Of a stretch of DNA of 60,034 bases, positions 40,332 through 49,048 are shown in pieces (within the stretch, counting starts at the first letter, position 1; each line of letters begins with the position of its first letter). The position numbers and the translations under genes were made by a program. The notes under the pieces are model-generated. The model was given only the letters and a program-made list of their open reading frames with translations, made no database searches and had not been told where the DNA came from. The DNA is from a virus. The stretch covers positions 1 to 60,034 of the IMG/VR virus record IMGVR_UViG_3300049215_000182; one strand, written 5' to 3'.

Positions 40332-41218
40332 ACCCCCGTCTCTGCAGGGGGTACATAAGGAAAGGCTCTGAAGTGCTGTGAGTTGCTGAAGGTCCCGCAG
40401 TTAGCATTGGGACCATTAGATAGTGTCTTGTTGCAGCCATACACTACGCTGAAGGTGTCGCCCGCTGCAGGAACCTCATACATAGGGTAGGGATAAGCAA
40501 TTCCAGAGGCACCTACTTGGCTTATGGTGCGTGTGATACCAGTTGCAGCACCTGAGGTCATGGTCACAGCACCATAAGCCAGGTAATTGTAGTTGCCGCT
40601 TGTAGGGTCAGAAACCCAATTCAGCTGGATCTTATTGGCAGTACTAACAGTACCTGTAAAGGTGTAGCTTGACTTTGAGACAGTACATCCGGTATCATAC
40701 AGAGCATGAATGCAGGAAGTCAGGAATCGATTGCGAGGCATATACTGCTGGTGCTTGACATTAGCACCGCGAACAGTAATCTTAGCCCCTATGGAGGTGA
40801 TCTGGATCTGACCTACAGGCCCAGCAAAGATCGGGACTGTCCCCAGCGAGGTAGTCCCGTAAGTACCAGAAGCGGGCATGAATGCCCTATCCATCTCAAG
40901 CCAGGCACCATCAAAGAAGCCATTGTGTAACAGGAGCTTGATATTGACCCCTCCTGTGTAATCCGTTCCTGAGGAGTTAAGCTCGATCTCCATCTCAGGG
41001 ACGTCCATCGTATTCTTGACAGACCAGCTCTTACGAGTCAGTGCTACGATGCTAGATGATGCACAGTACCAAGTATGGCCGCTGTAGGTGATGTTCGCAT
41101 CAGCGCTGGTGTAGCGGAGAGTTGTACCATTAGGCAGGCTGAAGGTGAATAGGTCAGCTGACCACCAGGGCTGCTTACTAAGCAGGAATGAAACAAGAGC
41201 AGTTGACGCTGGGCGCAT
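40328..41218 (-). CDS. DUF2163-family distal tail protein
   Basis: This 296-residue protein matches the DUF2163/phage_BR0599 family, a hub/baseplate component in gene transfer agents and many siphophages. It has the N-terminal WWSADLFTFSLPNGTTLRYT, a C-terminal Cys-containing segment (CIHALYDTGCTVSKSSYTFT) and the late VVYGCNKTLSNGPNANCGTF that usually binds a metal via Cys. The neighbours on both sides are the matching families. Confidence 0.85.
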   Translation of the reverse strand: MRPASTALVSFLLSKQPWWSADLFTFSLPNGTTLRYTSADANITYSGHTWYCASSSIVALTRKSWSVKNTMDVPEMEIELNSSGTDYTGGVNIKLLLHNGFFDGAWLEMDRAFMPASGTYGTTSLGTVPIFAGPVGQIQITSIGAKITVRGANVKHQQYMPRNRFLTSCIHALYDTGCTVSKSSYTFTGTVSTANKIQLNWVSDPTSGNYNYLAYGAVTMTSGAATGITRTISQVGASGIAYPYPMYEVPAAGDTFSVVYGCNKTLSNGPNANCGTFSNSQHFRAFPYVPPAETGV

Positions 41219-41223
41219 GATAT

Positions 41224-42066
41224 TTAGCCCTTTAGGCTTTCAATGGTGATCTTCTTCAGGGACCAAAGCTGGTATAGGAACTTCTCCCACTCTTCGGTGT
41301 CTTCCTTGAAATGGACATAAAAGTAATAGGAAAAGTCTGCTGTGATAGCATATCCCGTGGCTGGAGCTGTGTTGAAGGTCAATAGTTGAGACATAGGTGT
41401 AGTGGTGACAACACTGTAGGTTGATGGACTCTGTAGAGTACCACCTACATACACATTCAAAGTACTGCCAGTATTAACGTAGCCTACATTCTCTGTCTCA
41501 GTCTGGCTGTAGCCATAGGTCCTTACAAAGGTCCAAGAGGTTGTCGTGCCGTCCGATGTGCCTAGGGCTTGGCCTACTACGGCATTGTCATCTTGATCTT
41601 GATACAGGAAAGGTTTGAAGCTACCCTGCATAGCAAGGTAAAAACCAAGAACAGTCTTGAGCTCGCTAGAGGAACTGTAGTCCTCTTGCCGTTCATATGT
41701 AAGATCCCATTCCCATGTAGGAGTTGCACTGTATGCAACACGAGTAGTCCAACCGCTACCACTCTTGGCCTGAGAATTGTAGAATACAGGTCTCTTAATG
41801 ACACTGTATCCTAAACCTAAGGTAACAGGAAAAACAGGATATGTCACCGGACTACCATTCCAGACAAGGATGTTGAGTAGAAGCTGTGCAACTTGAGCTG
41901 TAGTCCCGCCATTCTTAACCAAAGCCTGAAGTATTAGCTGTGTTACCTGAGCAGTAGTACCACCATTCTTAGCAAGAGCCTGAACAATCAGCTGTGAGGC
42001 TTGAGCAGTTGTACCTGAAATCTTTACTAAGCATTGTACTGATAACTGGCTAACTTGAGCTGTCAT
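41224..42066 (-). CDS. DUF2460-family distal tail protein with N-terminal repeats
   Basis: The C-terminal 210 residues match DUF2460 (TIGR02217): YPVFPVTLGLGYSVIKRP, WEWDLTYERQED, GFYLAMQGSFKPFLYQDQDD, ending with WSLKKITIESLKG. It corresponds to gene-transfer-agent gp12. The N-terminal 70 residues are four tandem repeats of about 18 residues (TAQVSQLSVQCLV, TAQASQLIVQALA, TAQVTQLILQALV, TAQVAQLLLNILV), which probably form an extra interface with the gene product at 42070. Confidence 0.85.
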   Translation of the reverse strand: MTAQVSQLSVQCLVKISGTTAQASQLIVQALAKNGGTTAQVTQLILQALVKNGGTTAQVAQLLLNILVWNGSPVTYPVFPVTLGLGYSVIKRPVFYNSQAKSGSGWTTRVAYSATPTWEWDLTYERQEDYSSSSELKTVLGFYLAMQGSFKPFLYQDQDDNAVVGQALGTSDGTTTSWTFVRTYGYSQTETENVGYVNTGSTLNVYVGGTLQSPSTYSVVTTTPMSQLLTFNTAPATGYAITADFSYYFYVHFKEDTEEWEKFLYQLWSLKKITIESLKG

Positions 42067-42069
42067 GTA

Positions 42070-43086
42070 TCACGACAGAGCCTTATAGCCGGCTATCAAG
42101 GAGTTTACGTCAGTTAGGACCCAGCTCACACCTGTAGCAGGATTGATTGGGTAGATGTCTGTGAAGTATTGCCAGCCTTGAGATAGTGTCTTAGCTGCAC
42201 CTGGATAGTCAGTTCCAGAGATATGCAACAATTGTTCTAACGTATGGGCTGCCGCATCTGTCTCCTGATAAGCTCCTTTGATCTGTACTCCTATGATCTC
42301 CGAGATGACACTACTTAAGGTCTGGAGATTGAACAGATCTTCATTGCCTACAGTAGACGTGGTGTTGTAGGTTGTCCCTAGAGACTGTGTACCCTGATTG
42401 TTGATATCCGACCAGTTATTACTGCCGCTAGGTGTCCAAGTAACAGAACTGTTGCTAGAGGGATATATCGATGCAACGCGAAGATCTCCGCCCCAAGAGT
42501 TGCATGGATATGTTCCTGCTCCCGTAGTGGTATCAAAAAGACGCATATCATCAACAACAGCACTTCCATTACCTGCTCCAAAGAACACAGCATTGAAATA
42601 ATTGTTAGCTGAATATGCGGTCTTGACACCCGAAATAGATGCTATTGTATTCCCGTTGTACTGTACCTCAAAGATGCCTGCAGTTGCATGGGTTTTTAAG
42701 TGGATCTCAAGAAAGCCATAAGTACCTAGGTTGGTTGAATTATTGCCTGTAGCATAAAGTAACGCTGAGCTATTACCTCCATATAGCTTTGTAATGCCGT
42801 AGATAGTGTCCAATGTTAGGGTAGCCTGATAGGTGTTAGTAGTGGCATCTATAAAGTTGAACGTAGGATTAGCTGCTGCTTTGATGGCAAATCCCAGATA
42901 GCACTCTGTCTGATTAACTCCAAATGAAACTATAGCGTTGCCAAAAGACAATGCTTTGCCTATTCCACCTCTACCAGTAGGCAGAGTGCAGAAATTGACA
43001 GTAGACCACTGCGCAAAGCCAGTATTATTAGTTAAGTCTGCTGGCTGGTATAAATTGTCGAAGCCCTCTGCCCAAAGCCAAGCCAT
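42070..43086 (-). CDS. Hypothetical tail protein, ConA/LamG-like (338 aa)
   Basis: A beta-rich protein. GFLEIHLKTHATAGIFEVQYNG followed by VVDDMRLFDTTTGAG is the typical strand pattern of a LamG/ConA-like jelly roll used in phage tails and fibers. No further family is recognised. It lies between tape measure and DUF2460, the place of a tail-tip component in related phages. It is next to, and probably contacts, the DUF2460 protein. Confidence 0.7.
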   Translation of the reverse strand: MAWLWAEGFDNLYQPADLTNNTGFAQWSTVNFCTLPTGRGGIGKALSFGNAIVSFGVNQTECYLGFAIKAAANPTFNFIDATTNTYQATLTLDTIYGITKLYGGNSSALLYATGNNSTNLGTYGFLEIHLKTHATAGIFEVQYNGNTIASISGVKTAYSANNYFNAVFFGAGNGSAVVDDMRLFDTTTGAGTYPCNSWGGDLRVASIYPSSNSSVTWTPSGSNNWSDINNQGTQSLGTTYNTTSTVGNEDLFNLQTLSSVISEIIGVQIKGAYQETDAAAHTLEQLLHISGTDYPGAAKTLSQGWQYFTDIYPINPATGVSWVLTDVNSLIAGYKALS

Positions 43087-43094
43087 AGTATCTG

Positions 43095-46000
43095 TTACCT
43101 CCCCGGAACCATGAGATTACCGTTGCGGGTAACATTATTCATGTAGGACTTGAATTCCTTGAAGTTATTGCGTGCCACAGCTTTGATATCGCTACTGCCT
43201 CCGTGGAAGCTAGGTGAGTAGTTAATGGAAGAGTTCATATGTGTAGTATCACCTCCTCTGCCTCCTCCACTCATTTGACTACGGATACCGTCAGCAAATG
43301 TTCTTGGAACCACCATCTCACCAGCATGGATATTAGCCAACATATCTTTAGGGACATTCATCGTACCGGTAGCCATGCTAGCCATACCAGCATAGCTAGC
43401 TAGATCACCGTAGACAGTAGCAGCTGCTTCTGGAGCCATTTCAGGACCTACAACAGGGATTGCTGCAGTACTAGCACCTGCAGCAGCTCCACCAACAGCA
43501 GCATAAGAAAGTGCTTGTGTGACATTGGATGTCACAGCTGTGCCAGCAGCTTCTGTATCCGCACCTGTTTGAACTCCTACACGCGTAGTAGTTCCGGTTG
43601 CTGTTGCGCTTGTCATACCTAGCTCAGATGCAACCCACTTGGCTGCCCGAGCTATAAATGATAGATTGTCTTTAGAATCTGCTGCTGTCTGGATTCCTTC
43701 TCTAGCACCTGTACCCGTTGTAGTTGCCGCAGTCTTCTCTGTCTCCGTAGCTGTATGAATTCCTAATGAACGTAACAACAATGTCACAAGACCTGTTTGG
43801 CCGCTTTTATCTTGAGCCTCACGAACAGCATTCTGAGTGGTGGTAGAAGCAGTCTTAGCTAGCTCAGTAGCTACCCAAGAGCCTAACATCTGTAGACCTG
43901 TCTTTACCGCATCCTGGACTACTGCCTGTCCTACTTTCAGAGCAGCTTTCTGAAATGAATCCTGACCAGAGATCATACCAGAGATAGCAGATTCTGAGGC
44001 TTCACTAATCTTATCGAAAGCCTGCTCCCACTCCTGTGTTGATTTCTCAGCAGCCTTACGATCAGCTTGAGCAATCTCATCAGCTATAGCATCATGCTGC
44101 TCCTTCATCCTCTGCAGAAGCTCTTCACGTTTGTTAGTTGCTTCTTGCCAAGCTACCGTACCCTGTGTCAGGCTCTTTATTTCGGCATCTAGCATCGCGA
44201 CCAATTTCTGGTCGTGCGATTGCTGGAAAGCATCAAGCTGAGCCAGCTCTTCCTTCTTCGTAATCTGGTATTGCGCTACTTCCTGGTCAAGGTTCTTCTT
44301 CAGATCATTGTACATGATCTGGTTGGTGCGAGAGGCAGAAGCAATCTTCTGTTGCTCAACAGAGGCTGCCTGCTCCTTTTCTTCTTCCATCAGCCTTGAG
44401 CGGCGGATCATCTCAGTCTGGTATTGGGTGCTCTGAGCTCCGTAATGTGCTTTGACTATCGAGAGGATCTGGTCCTCAATGGCCAACTTGGCTGCATAGT
44501 CTTTACCGTATAATTCCTGCTTGGCACGAAGAGCCTCTTCCTCAGAACGGACATCCTGATTGCCTGCACCTCTGGCTGCATTGGCTTTCTGATTTAGGAC
44601 TTCCTGATATTCCAGGGTATCTGCTTTGTCGGCAGCCCGCAACAAGGCAAGCTTCTGGTCATAGATAGCCAACGTAGCACCGAGGCTATTCTTCTCTTGG
44701 TTGATCTGCCCATCAAGCTTAGCCAGATTCAACCTAAGCTGCGCATCAGCTGCTTCGCGTTGAGCAGCAGTAGCCTGAGTAGCAGATGTCCTAGCTTGGT
44801 TGCTAGAATCTCCGTAATACTTGGCATCTTCGGCTGCTACCTGTTGTTTGAGTGCTGCTACACGGTTAGCATGATCATGCTCTGCTGCAATTTGCTCATC
44901 AAGCGACCGCAGAGTAGCTTGGTGCTGCTGCTCTTCAGACGCCGTATGTGTCTCGCTGATCTTCTTCTGGGCTTCAATGATAGCGTTGATAGCTGATTGC
45001 TGCGCAGCCACATCACCTGAATCTTGTGCTGCCTTCTGTGCTCTCTGAGCGGCAGCAAGCTCCAAGGTTGCTTGCGTCCTCTTCTGCGTAGCCATATCTA
45101 GCTGTGCTACCGCTGCAGCGTCATCTCTGGCTTGAGGAGCAATAGGAGGAATCTGATTAGTGGTAGCCTCTTCATAGGCTTTCTTGTGAGCCTCATCCCA
45201 TTCATTGAGTTTGGCAGCTGCATCCATATCACCGTCAGCAGCCATCACGCTGAGACGCATCTTCTCAGCTATGCCGATATTGAGCTTATTGACAGCTTCG
45301 CCTGAAGCACCGTATCGCTTATTCAGCTGATCAATGATAACTCCCATAGCCTGGGATTCTTGTTTCGCCCCCACCATAGCTTCAACCTGCGAACGCAATG
45401 CAGGGTCAAGCAGATGGATCTTATCAGCAAAGCCTACAGCTCCTGAGCCGCCTTTGTTGAAGGCCTCAAACAGATCCTGAGCATACTTAGCAACATCACC
45501 TTGGGTCAGAGCTGCCTGGCTATAAGCTAACTGCGTGAGTTGCTGTCTAAACTGAGCTGCATCTCCTGACAAGCCCGCCATTGTCTTGGTGACATCACCT
45601 GATGTCGATTGCCACTCATGCCAGTGAGCAGCATTGCTGGCGATCTCCTTTGAGAGCCCGTCAATACTAGCACCGGTATTCTGACCAGCAATGGTCATCG
45701 CACCTGCTGCCTCTTTGGCAGCATTCTCTGCTTTGATCCATTGCACCGCTAGGTAGCCAACACCTATTGCCAAACCTGCTACACCAGCTGCAGCTGCTGT
45801 CATAGCAATGTTCAGTCTGCCAAATGTTGTCACGACGCTGGCTAATGTACCATCAAACTGACGCCAGCGGCCTGCAATCGCTTCATCAAGCATAGCAGAT
45901 AGCTTGCGAGCAGTATACCCAGCAGAGGTACCTACCTGCGTAATGCGATTCTGCAAGGTAGCTGCAGCTGCAGCAGCCTGGGCAGCGGCTGCAGCCATAG

Positions 46001-46154
46001 CAGCACTTGACTGTGCCATAGAAGCAGAGGCTTGTTGAAATGCAGCCTGAGCTTGCTGGGCGAACTGCTGTGTAGAAGCAGCAGCAGCAGCCATCGCAGC
46101 CTGAAATTGGGCGGCATCAACATTGATATTGGCATTGATATTCGAGCCAGACAT
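43095..46154 (-). CDS. Tail tape measure protein (1019 aa)
   Basis: Length, Ala/Gln-rich helical start (about residues 12-75), Gly-rich hydrophobic segments (AAAAGVAGLAIGVGYLAVQW) and long coiled coils (AQREAADAQLRLNLAKLDGQ) are typical of tape measure proteins that set tail length and insert in the host membrane. The late region has TATGTGAREGIQ-type repeats and a C-terminal LANIHAGEMVVPRTFADGI motif common to these proteins. It starts 7 bp after the frameshifted chaperone frame. At about 0.15 nm per residue a tail near 150 nm would be predicted. Confidence 0.9.
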   Translation of the reverse strand: MSGSNINANINVDAAQFQAAMAAAAASTQQFAQQAQAAFQQASASMAQSSAAMAAAAAQAAAAAATLQNRITQVGTSAGYTARKLSAMLDEAIAGRWRQFDGTLASVVTTFGRLNIAMTAAAAGVAGLAIGVGYLAVQWIKAENAAKEAAGAMTIAGQNTGASIDGLSKEIASNAAHWHEWQSTSGDVTKTMAGLSGDAAQFRQQLTQLAYSQAALTQGDVAKYAQDLFEAFNKGGSGAVGFADKIHLLDPALRSQVEAMVGAKQESQAMGVIIDQLNKRYGASGEAVNKLNIGIAEKMRLSVMAADGDMDAAAKLNEWDEAHKKAYEEATTNQIPPIAPQARDDAAAVAQLDMATQKRTQATLELAAAQRAQKAAQDSGDVAAQQSAINAIIEAQKKISETHTASEEQQHQATLRSLDEQIAAEHDHANRVAALKQQVAAEDAKYYGDSSNQARTSATQATAAQREAADAQLRLNLAKLDGQINQEKNSLGATLAIYDQKLALLRAADKADTLEYQEVLNQKANAARGAGNQDVRSEEEALRAKQELYGKDYAAKLAIEDQILSIVKAHYGAQSTQYQTEMIRRSRLMEEEKEQAASVEQQKIASASRTNQIMYNDLKKNLDQEVAQYQITKKEELAQLDAFQQSHDQKLVAMLDAEIKSLTQGTVAWQEATNKREELLQRMKEQHDAIADEIAQADRKAAEKSTQEWEQAFDKISEASESAISGMISGQDSFQKAALKVGQAVVQDAVKTGLQMLGSWVATELAKTASTTTQNAVREAQDKSGQTGLVTLLLRSLGIHTATETEKTAATTTGTGAREGIQTAADSKDNLSFIARAAKWVASELGMTSATATGTTTRVGVQTGADTEAAGTAVTSNVTQALSYAAVGGAAAGASTAAIPVVGPEMAPEAAATVYGDLASYAGMASMATGTMNVPKDMLANIHAGEMVVPRTFADGIRSQMSGGGRGGDTTHMNSSINYSPSFHGGSSDIKAVARNNFKEFKSYMNNVTRNGNLMVPGR

Positions 46155-46161
46155 CGAATCT

Positions 46162-46485
46162 CTAGCCTTTCACTTTGCCGCCCATAGCCTTAACCCACTG
46201 TACCATATCTTTAGCTTCCATCCTACCGTCGCCCATCAATCCAGCACCTTTGCTATCTCGGTGCTTCTTTTTAGGCTTCAGATAGACCATGCAAGCCAGA
46301 GCAGGCCAAGGTGGATGCGTCTCCCAGACCTTCCTGAGTTTGTTGAGCTCAGCTAAGCCTAAGCTGCTTTCGATTCGTTCCCAGTCGCCGCCACAGACAC
46401 CATTTGTGACGAGCTCGGCGATGATAAGGTCCCAGTCTCCGTGGAACTCTGGGGGCTCATCTCCGCCATCATCTCCCCCTGACCG
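46162..46485 (-). CDS. Tail assembly chaperone extension made by -1 frameshift (T-like part)
   Basis: Below the slip site GGGAAAC (46491-46485), the -1 frame is open for 107 codons to TAG 46162-46164. It begins RSGGDDGGDEPPEFHGDWDL and continues through LAELNKLRKVWETHPPWPAL to a basic end (MGGKVKG). It has no start codon of its own. The zero frame stops earlier, at 46359. The result would be a 231-residue fusion with the G-like protein, as in phage lambda gpG-T. The extension ends just before the tape measure gene, the expected place for such an extension. Confidence 0.8.
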   Translation of the reverse strand, partial: RSGGDDGGDEPPEFHGDWDLIIAELVTNGVCGGDWERIESSLGLAELNKLRKVWETHPPWPALACMVYLKPKKKHRDSKGAGLMGDGRMEAKDMVQWVKAMGGKVKG

Positions 46486-46856
46486 TTTCCCAGCTCAAAT
46501 CCAGAGATTCCAAGTAACTCGTTGAACTTGTCGGGGATCATCTTGGTTTCGTACAAGTCCAGCATATCCTCCAGCTTGTCTTGGGTCATCTGCGGTTGCG
46601 TACGCTGCATTGCCGAGGTAATGACCTTCAACATGAGTTCCAGCTTCTCAGCATGCCAGACCATGAAGTTAGGATCTGACGAGACGTCGACAAAGGTGCC
46701 GTCAGCTCTCTGTGGAAACTGAAGCTTGCCCAGTTCTGCAATCCGAGTGATCGCAGGCCAAGCAACCTTAAGCTGCTTGAACCTCATACGCTGTATCTTG
46801 AATTCCTGACCTCCTGCAGTGAAGGCCATCTCATCGCGTAGCATTGACGTTGACAT
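46359..46856 (-). CDS. Tail assembly chaperone (G-like), with -1 slip site
   Basis: This 165-residue protein binds the tape measure chain during tail assembly. It is helical (FKQLKVAWPAITRIAELGKL; KLELMLKVITSAMQRTQPQM) with an acidic C-terminus. Codons 123-124 (GGA AAC) are part of the heptamer G-GGA-AAC, a canonical -1 slippery sequence like the lambda GGGAAAG. Shifted ribosomes read into the 46162-46485 extension. Position between tube protein and tape measure fits. Confidence 0.8.
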   Translation of the reverse strand: MSTSMLRDEMAFTAGGQEFKIQRMRFKQLKVAWPAITRIAELGKLQFPQRADGTFVDVSSDPNFMVWHAEKLELMLKVITSAMQRTQPQMTQDKLEDMLDLYETKMIPDKFNELLGISGFELGNGQGEMMAEMSPQSSTETGTLSSPSSSQMVSVAATGNESKAA

Positions 46857-46913
46857 TTGGTGTGTACCTTATCTGTTATCCTACCCCATCCTACCGTGCC
46901 TGGAGACGCGCCT

Positions 46914-46942
46914 TTGACGGGGGTACGAAAGAGCGCGAAGCG
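46914..46942 (-). repeat. Dispersed repeat B, copy 3
   Basis: On the - strand it reads GCGCTTCGCGCTCTTTCGT and then ACCCCCGTCAA. It is located in the gap between tail tube and tail chaperone genes (46857-47022). The rest of this gap holds no gene or clear promoter. Confidence 0.65.
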
Positions 46943-47022
46943 CCGCAGTTGGATTGCTCGCGCGCGTTTCCCGCAGCTCAGTGGGTTCTGACGCGCGAGG
47001 TGTGCCTCTTTATGCGGCAACA

Positions 47023-47760
47023 TTAGGTAGTCGAGCTGAACTCAAAGACTTGGTTGGCAGCGTTGGCGTAGGCACTGAAGTCGAACTCTGGGATGATGTA
47101 GTCGTCGATCTTCCCAGCCATGTTGAGCTTGGAGCATAGGCAGGCAAACAACCGAAGCGTGACGGTATTCCCTTCATACTGGTTGGTGAAGGTGCAACCG
47201 AACCTCGGGGCGTAGCCCATAGGCTGGTTGGTCATCAACATGGTGGTGCCTGTGGCAACGGTAGAGTAGATGTAGTCGAGGATCATCGTGTTGCCGGCAG
47301 CACCAGTACCGAAGTTGTAGGTACCAGTGTTGTTCACGACATAGGTGCCTGTGGTCCCTACGGTTCCTCCAGACAGAACCAGAGGTTCGCCCGTCAGGCC
47401 GTTTCTGGCGCCGAGGTCTGCGAAGAAATTGGTACCTGCGTTGGCAACTGCGATAGTACCGCCGGAAGCTACAGTCCCCGTCTCATCGTAGCTGACGAGC
47501 TTCTGCCCTGCAGTGGTCGTCTGGCCGAAGAAGATGCTGTTGAACTGTACCGTGGAGATACGGGCAGCCTTGGCCTTGCCCGTGATCTTGGCTTTGCCAG
47601 CAGCGACGTCGATCGGGTACTTGTACTGCCCGAAGAGCTCCTTCATCTCACCATCGAAGTCAATAGTGACGTCCTGCAGCGCTCCGAAGCGGACAGGCGT
47701 AGCGTTGGCGATATCCGAGCGGCTGGCCCAGAGAACACCCGAACCAAATGCAAATTCCAT
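47023..47760 (-). CDS. Major tail (tube) protein
   Basis: This 245-residue protein has the tail-tube pattern: an N-terminal ALQDVTIDFDGEMKELFGQY and PIDVAAGKAKITGKAKAARIS, then VQFNSIFFGQTTTAGQKL, and a C-terminal YEGNTVTLRLFACLCSKLNM plus EFDFSAYANAANQVFEF. Many short Gly/Thr-rich strands suit the tube fold. It lies between terminator and chaperone genes. The start has AAGG just upstream. Confidence 0.85.
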   Translation of the reverse strand: MEFAFGSGVLWASRSDIANATPVRFGALQDVTIDFDGEMKELFGQYKYPIDVAAGKAKITGKAKAARISTVQFNSIFFGQTTTAGQKLVSYDETGTVASGGTIAVANAGTNFFADLGARNGLTGEPLVLSGGTVGTTGTYVVNNTGTYNFGTGAAGNTMILDYIYSTVATGTTMLMTNQPMGYAPRFGCTFTNQYEGNTVTLRLFACLCSKLNMAGKIDDYIIPEFDFSAYANAANQVFEFSSTT

Positions 47761-47764
47761 AGCC

Positions 47765-48019
47765 TTACAGTCCTTTCACTAGCATGCCCACCAGAGCAGG
47801 GAGGGCGGTTGAAGTCAGATGATTCCAGGCGGCAGTGTTCTGAGCAATGGGCGAGTTACGCACGTGATTGTTGAGCCAGTCCCCGAGGATTGACTCAATC
47901 GTAGTCTGTGGCGAGGCAACGACCTCCGCAACTAGAGGTGCAGCCTCAGCTACCTCCGTAGCCACTTGGACTACCTCGGTCACCGTGTCTGTAGTTGTGC
48001 TGTTGGTCACGTCAGACAT
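47765..48019 (-). CDS. Hypothetical small structural-region protein (84 aa)
   Basis: ATG 48019 has GCAGGAG 9 nt upstream; longer frames to 48154 would overlap the tail terminator gene and lack a ribosome site. The first 45 residues are Thr/Val/Ala-rich (TTTDTVTEVVQVATEVAEAA); then TIESILGDWLNNHVRNSPIA and TALPALVGMLVKGL, which may be a hydrophobic helix. No family is recognised. Proteins at this place in siphophages can be minor tail or virion proteins. Confidence 0.65.
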   Translation of the reverse strand: MSDVTNSTTTDTVTEVVQVATEVAEAAPLVAEVVASPQTTIESILGDWLNNHVRNSPIAQNTAAWNHLTSTALPALVGMLVKGL

Positions 48020-48062
48020 AGCTGCGGCTCCTGCTTTTGGATTGATACTATCATTGGCAGTG

Positions 48063-48536
48063 TTAAGGAGGACGGATACGTAGAGGGTAAACAGCAACCG
48101 CATGACCGCCGATATCACCTGGGTCTTTCCTGATCGTACCTTCCTGCCACACACGGTAGACCTGATTATTGAAGGTCAGGGGGGTACCGTTACCAGCATT
48201 CAAACCTAGAACGACTTCTATAGCGTCCAGGAGGTTGTTGATCACTACAGAGCCTATTGCCGTTTGGTCTAAGGGAACTTCTGCATACATGATGAGATGG
48301 ATCACCCACTCTGCTTTACGGGGAGTAAATCGTGGCGTAGGTAGACCAATCTCTTCTGGCTCTTGCATGTAGAGTATGGGCTTCAGCTCAGAAGGGACAT
48401 TGTACCACAGTTGCATGCGGCGAGAGATAGTCACGAAGGGACCCGGCGTAGGTGTGTTAGTGCTTAGTAAAGGCTGCAGTAAGGCCAAGAAGGCTGTCGA
48501 AATATTCTCCCTAGTGGGTTGTGTGTACAAGGTCAT
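48063..48536 (-). CDS. Tail terminator-like protein (157 aa)
   Basis: The order connector, HK97-gp10-like, this gene, tail tube predicts a tail terminator (gpU-like). ISTAFLALLQPLL, WVIHLIMYAEVPLD, INNLLDAIEVVLGL and a late strand pair (NQVYRVWQEGT; GHAVAVYPLRIRPP) fit the alpha/beta fold of minor tail proteins that cap the tube. It overlaps the preceding gene by 4 nt (ATGA). Confidence 0.7.
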   Translation of the reverse strand: MTLYTQPTRENISTAFLALLQPLLSTNTPTPGPFVTISRRMQLWYNVPSELKPILYMQEPEEIGLPTPRFTPRKAEWVIHLIMYAEVPLDQTAIGSVVINNLLDAIEVVLGLNAGNGTPLTFNNQVYRVWQEGTIRKDPGDIGGHAVAVYPLRIRPP

Positions 48537-49048
48537 GGTTTGATAGCCTTGTCTACCGCATGCTGAACAGCAGCAGTGAAGTTATAGCGATTCCGCTTCA
48601 AAGTGTTGAGGATGAAATGCTTAGCTGGGATGCTAGCACCGGGCCAAGCCACAGCAGCAAAGAAACTCATGTCTCCCGCTAGGCCGCCATTACCTCCGCC
48701 AGCCCACATGAATGCCAGAGTCTTAGCACTGTTAGGCAAGATTACACGGCCTGGAAGCTCTCCTCCTTGCTCTTGGATCCTAGCATAGTCGACGTTATCC
48801 GACTCCAGGGAGATACCAACACTACTACCTCCCTGAGTGATCCTCGCAGAGATACTGTCGCCTAGCTTCCCACTCTTTGGGTTAGTGGCTGCAGCAGCTT
48901 CATCCCTCATGTCAAAGGCTAAGTTCAGCAGTTCCTGCTTCAGGTTGCTCAGAAGTGCTTCAGGCGCCCTCTTGAACCGAGCAATCAGAGCCTCTTGCCC
49001 TGTCAGGACAATCTTGACCTCGATACCCTTGTTGCTGCTACCGCTCAT
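48533..49048 (-). CDS. HK97 gp10-like tail completion protein
   Basis: ATG 49048 overlaps the stop of the upstream gene (ATGA) and is preferred to 49093. The 171-residue protein starts GIEVKIVLTGQEALIARFKR and continues LLNLAFDMRDEAAAATNPKSG, SISARITQ, VDYARIQEQGGELPG, which is the HK97 gp10/neck protein pattern. It joins head and tail. It is followed by the tail terminator. Confidence 0.85.
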   Translation of the reverse strand: MSGSSNKGIEVKIVLTGQEALIARFKRAPEALLSNLKQELLNLAFDMRDEAAAATNPKSGKLGDSISARITQGGSSVGISLESDNVDYARIQEQGGELPGRVILPNSAKTLAFMWAGGGNGGLAGDMSFFAAVAWPGASIPAKHFILNTLKRNRYNFTAAVQHAVDKAIKP

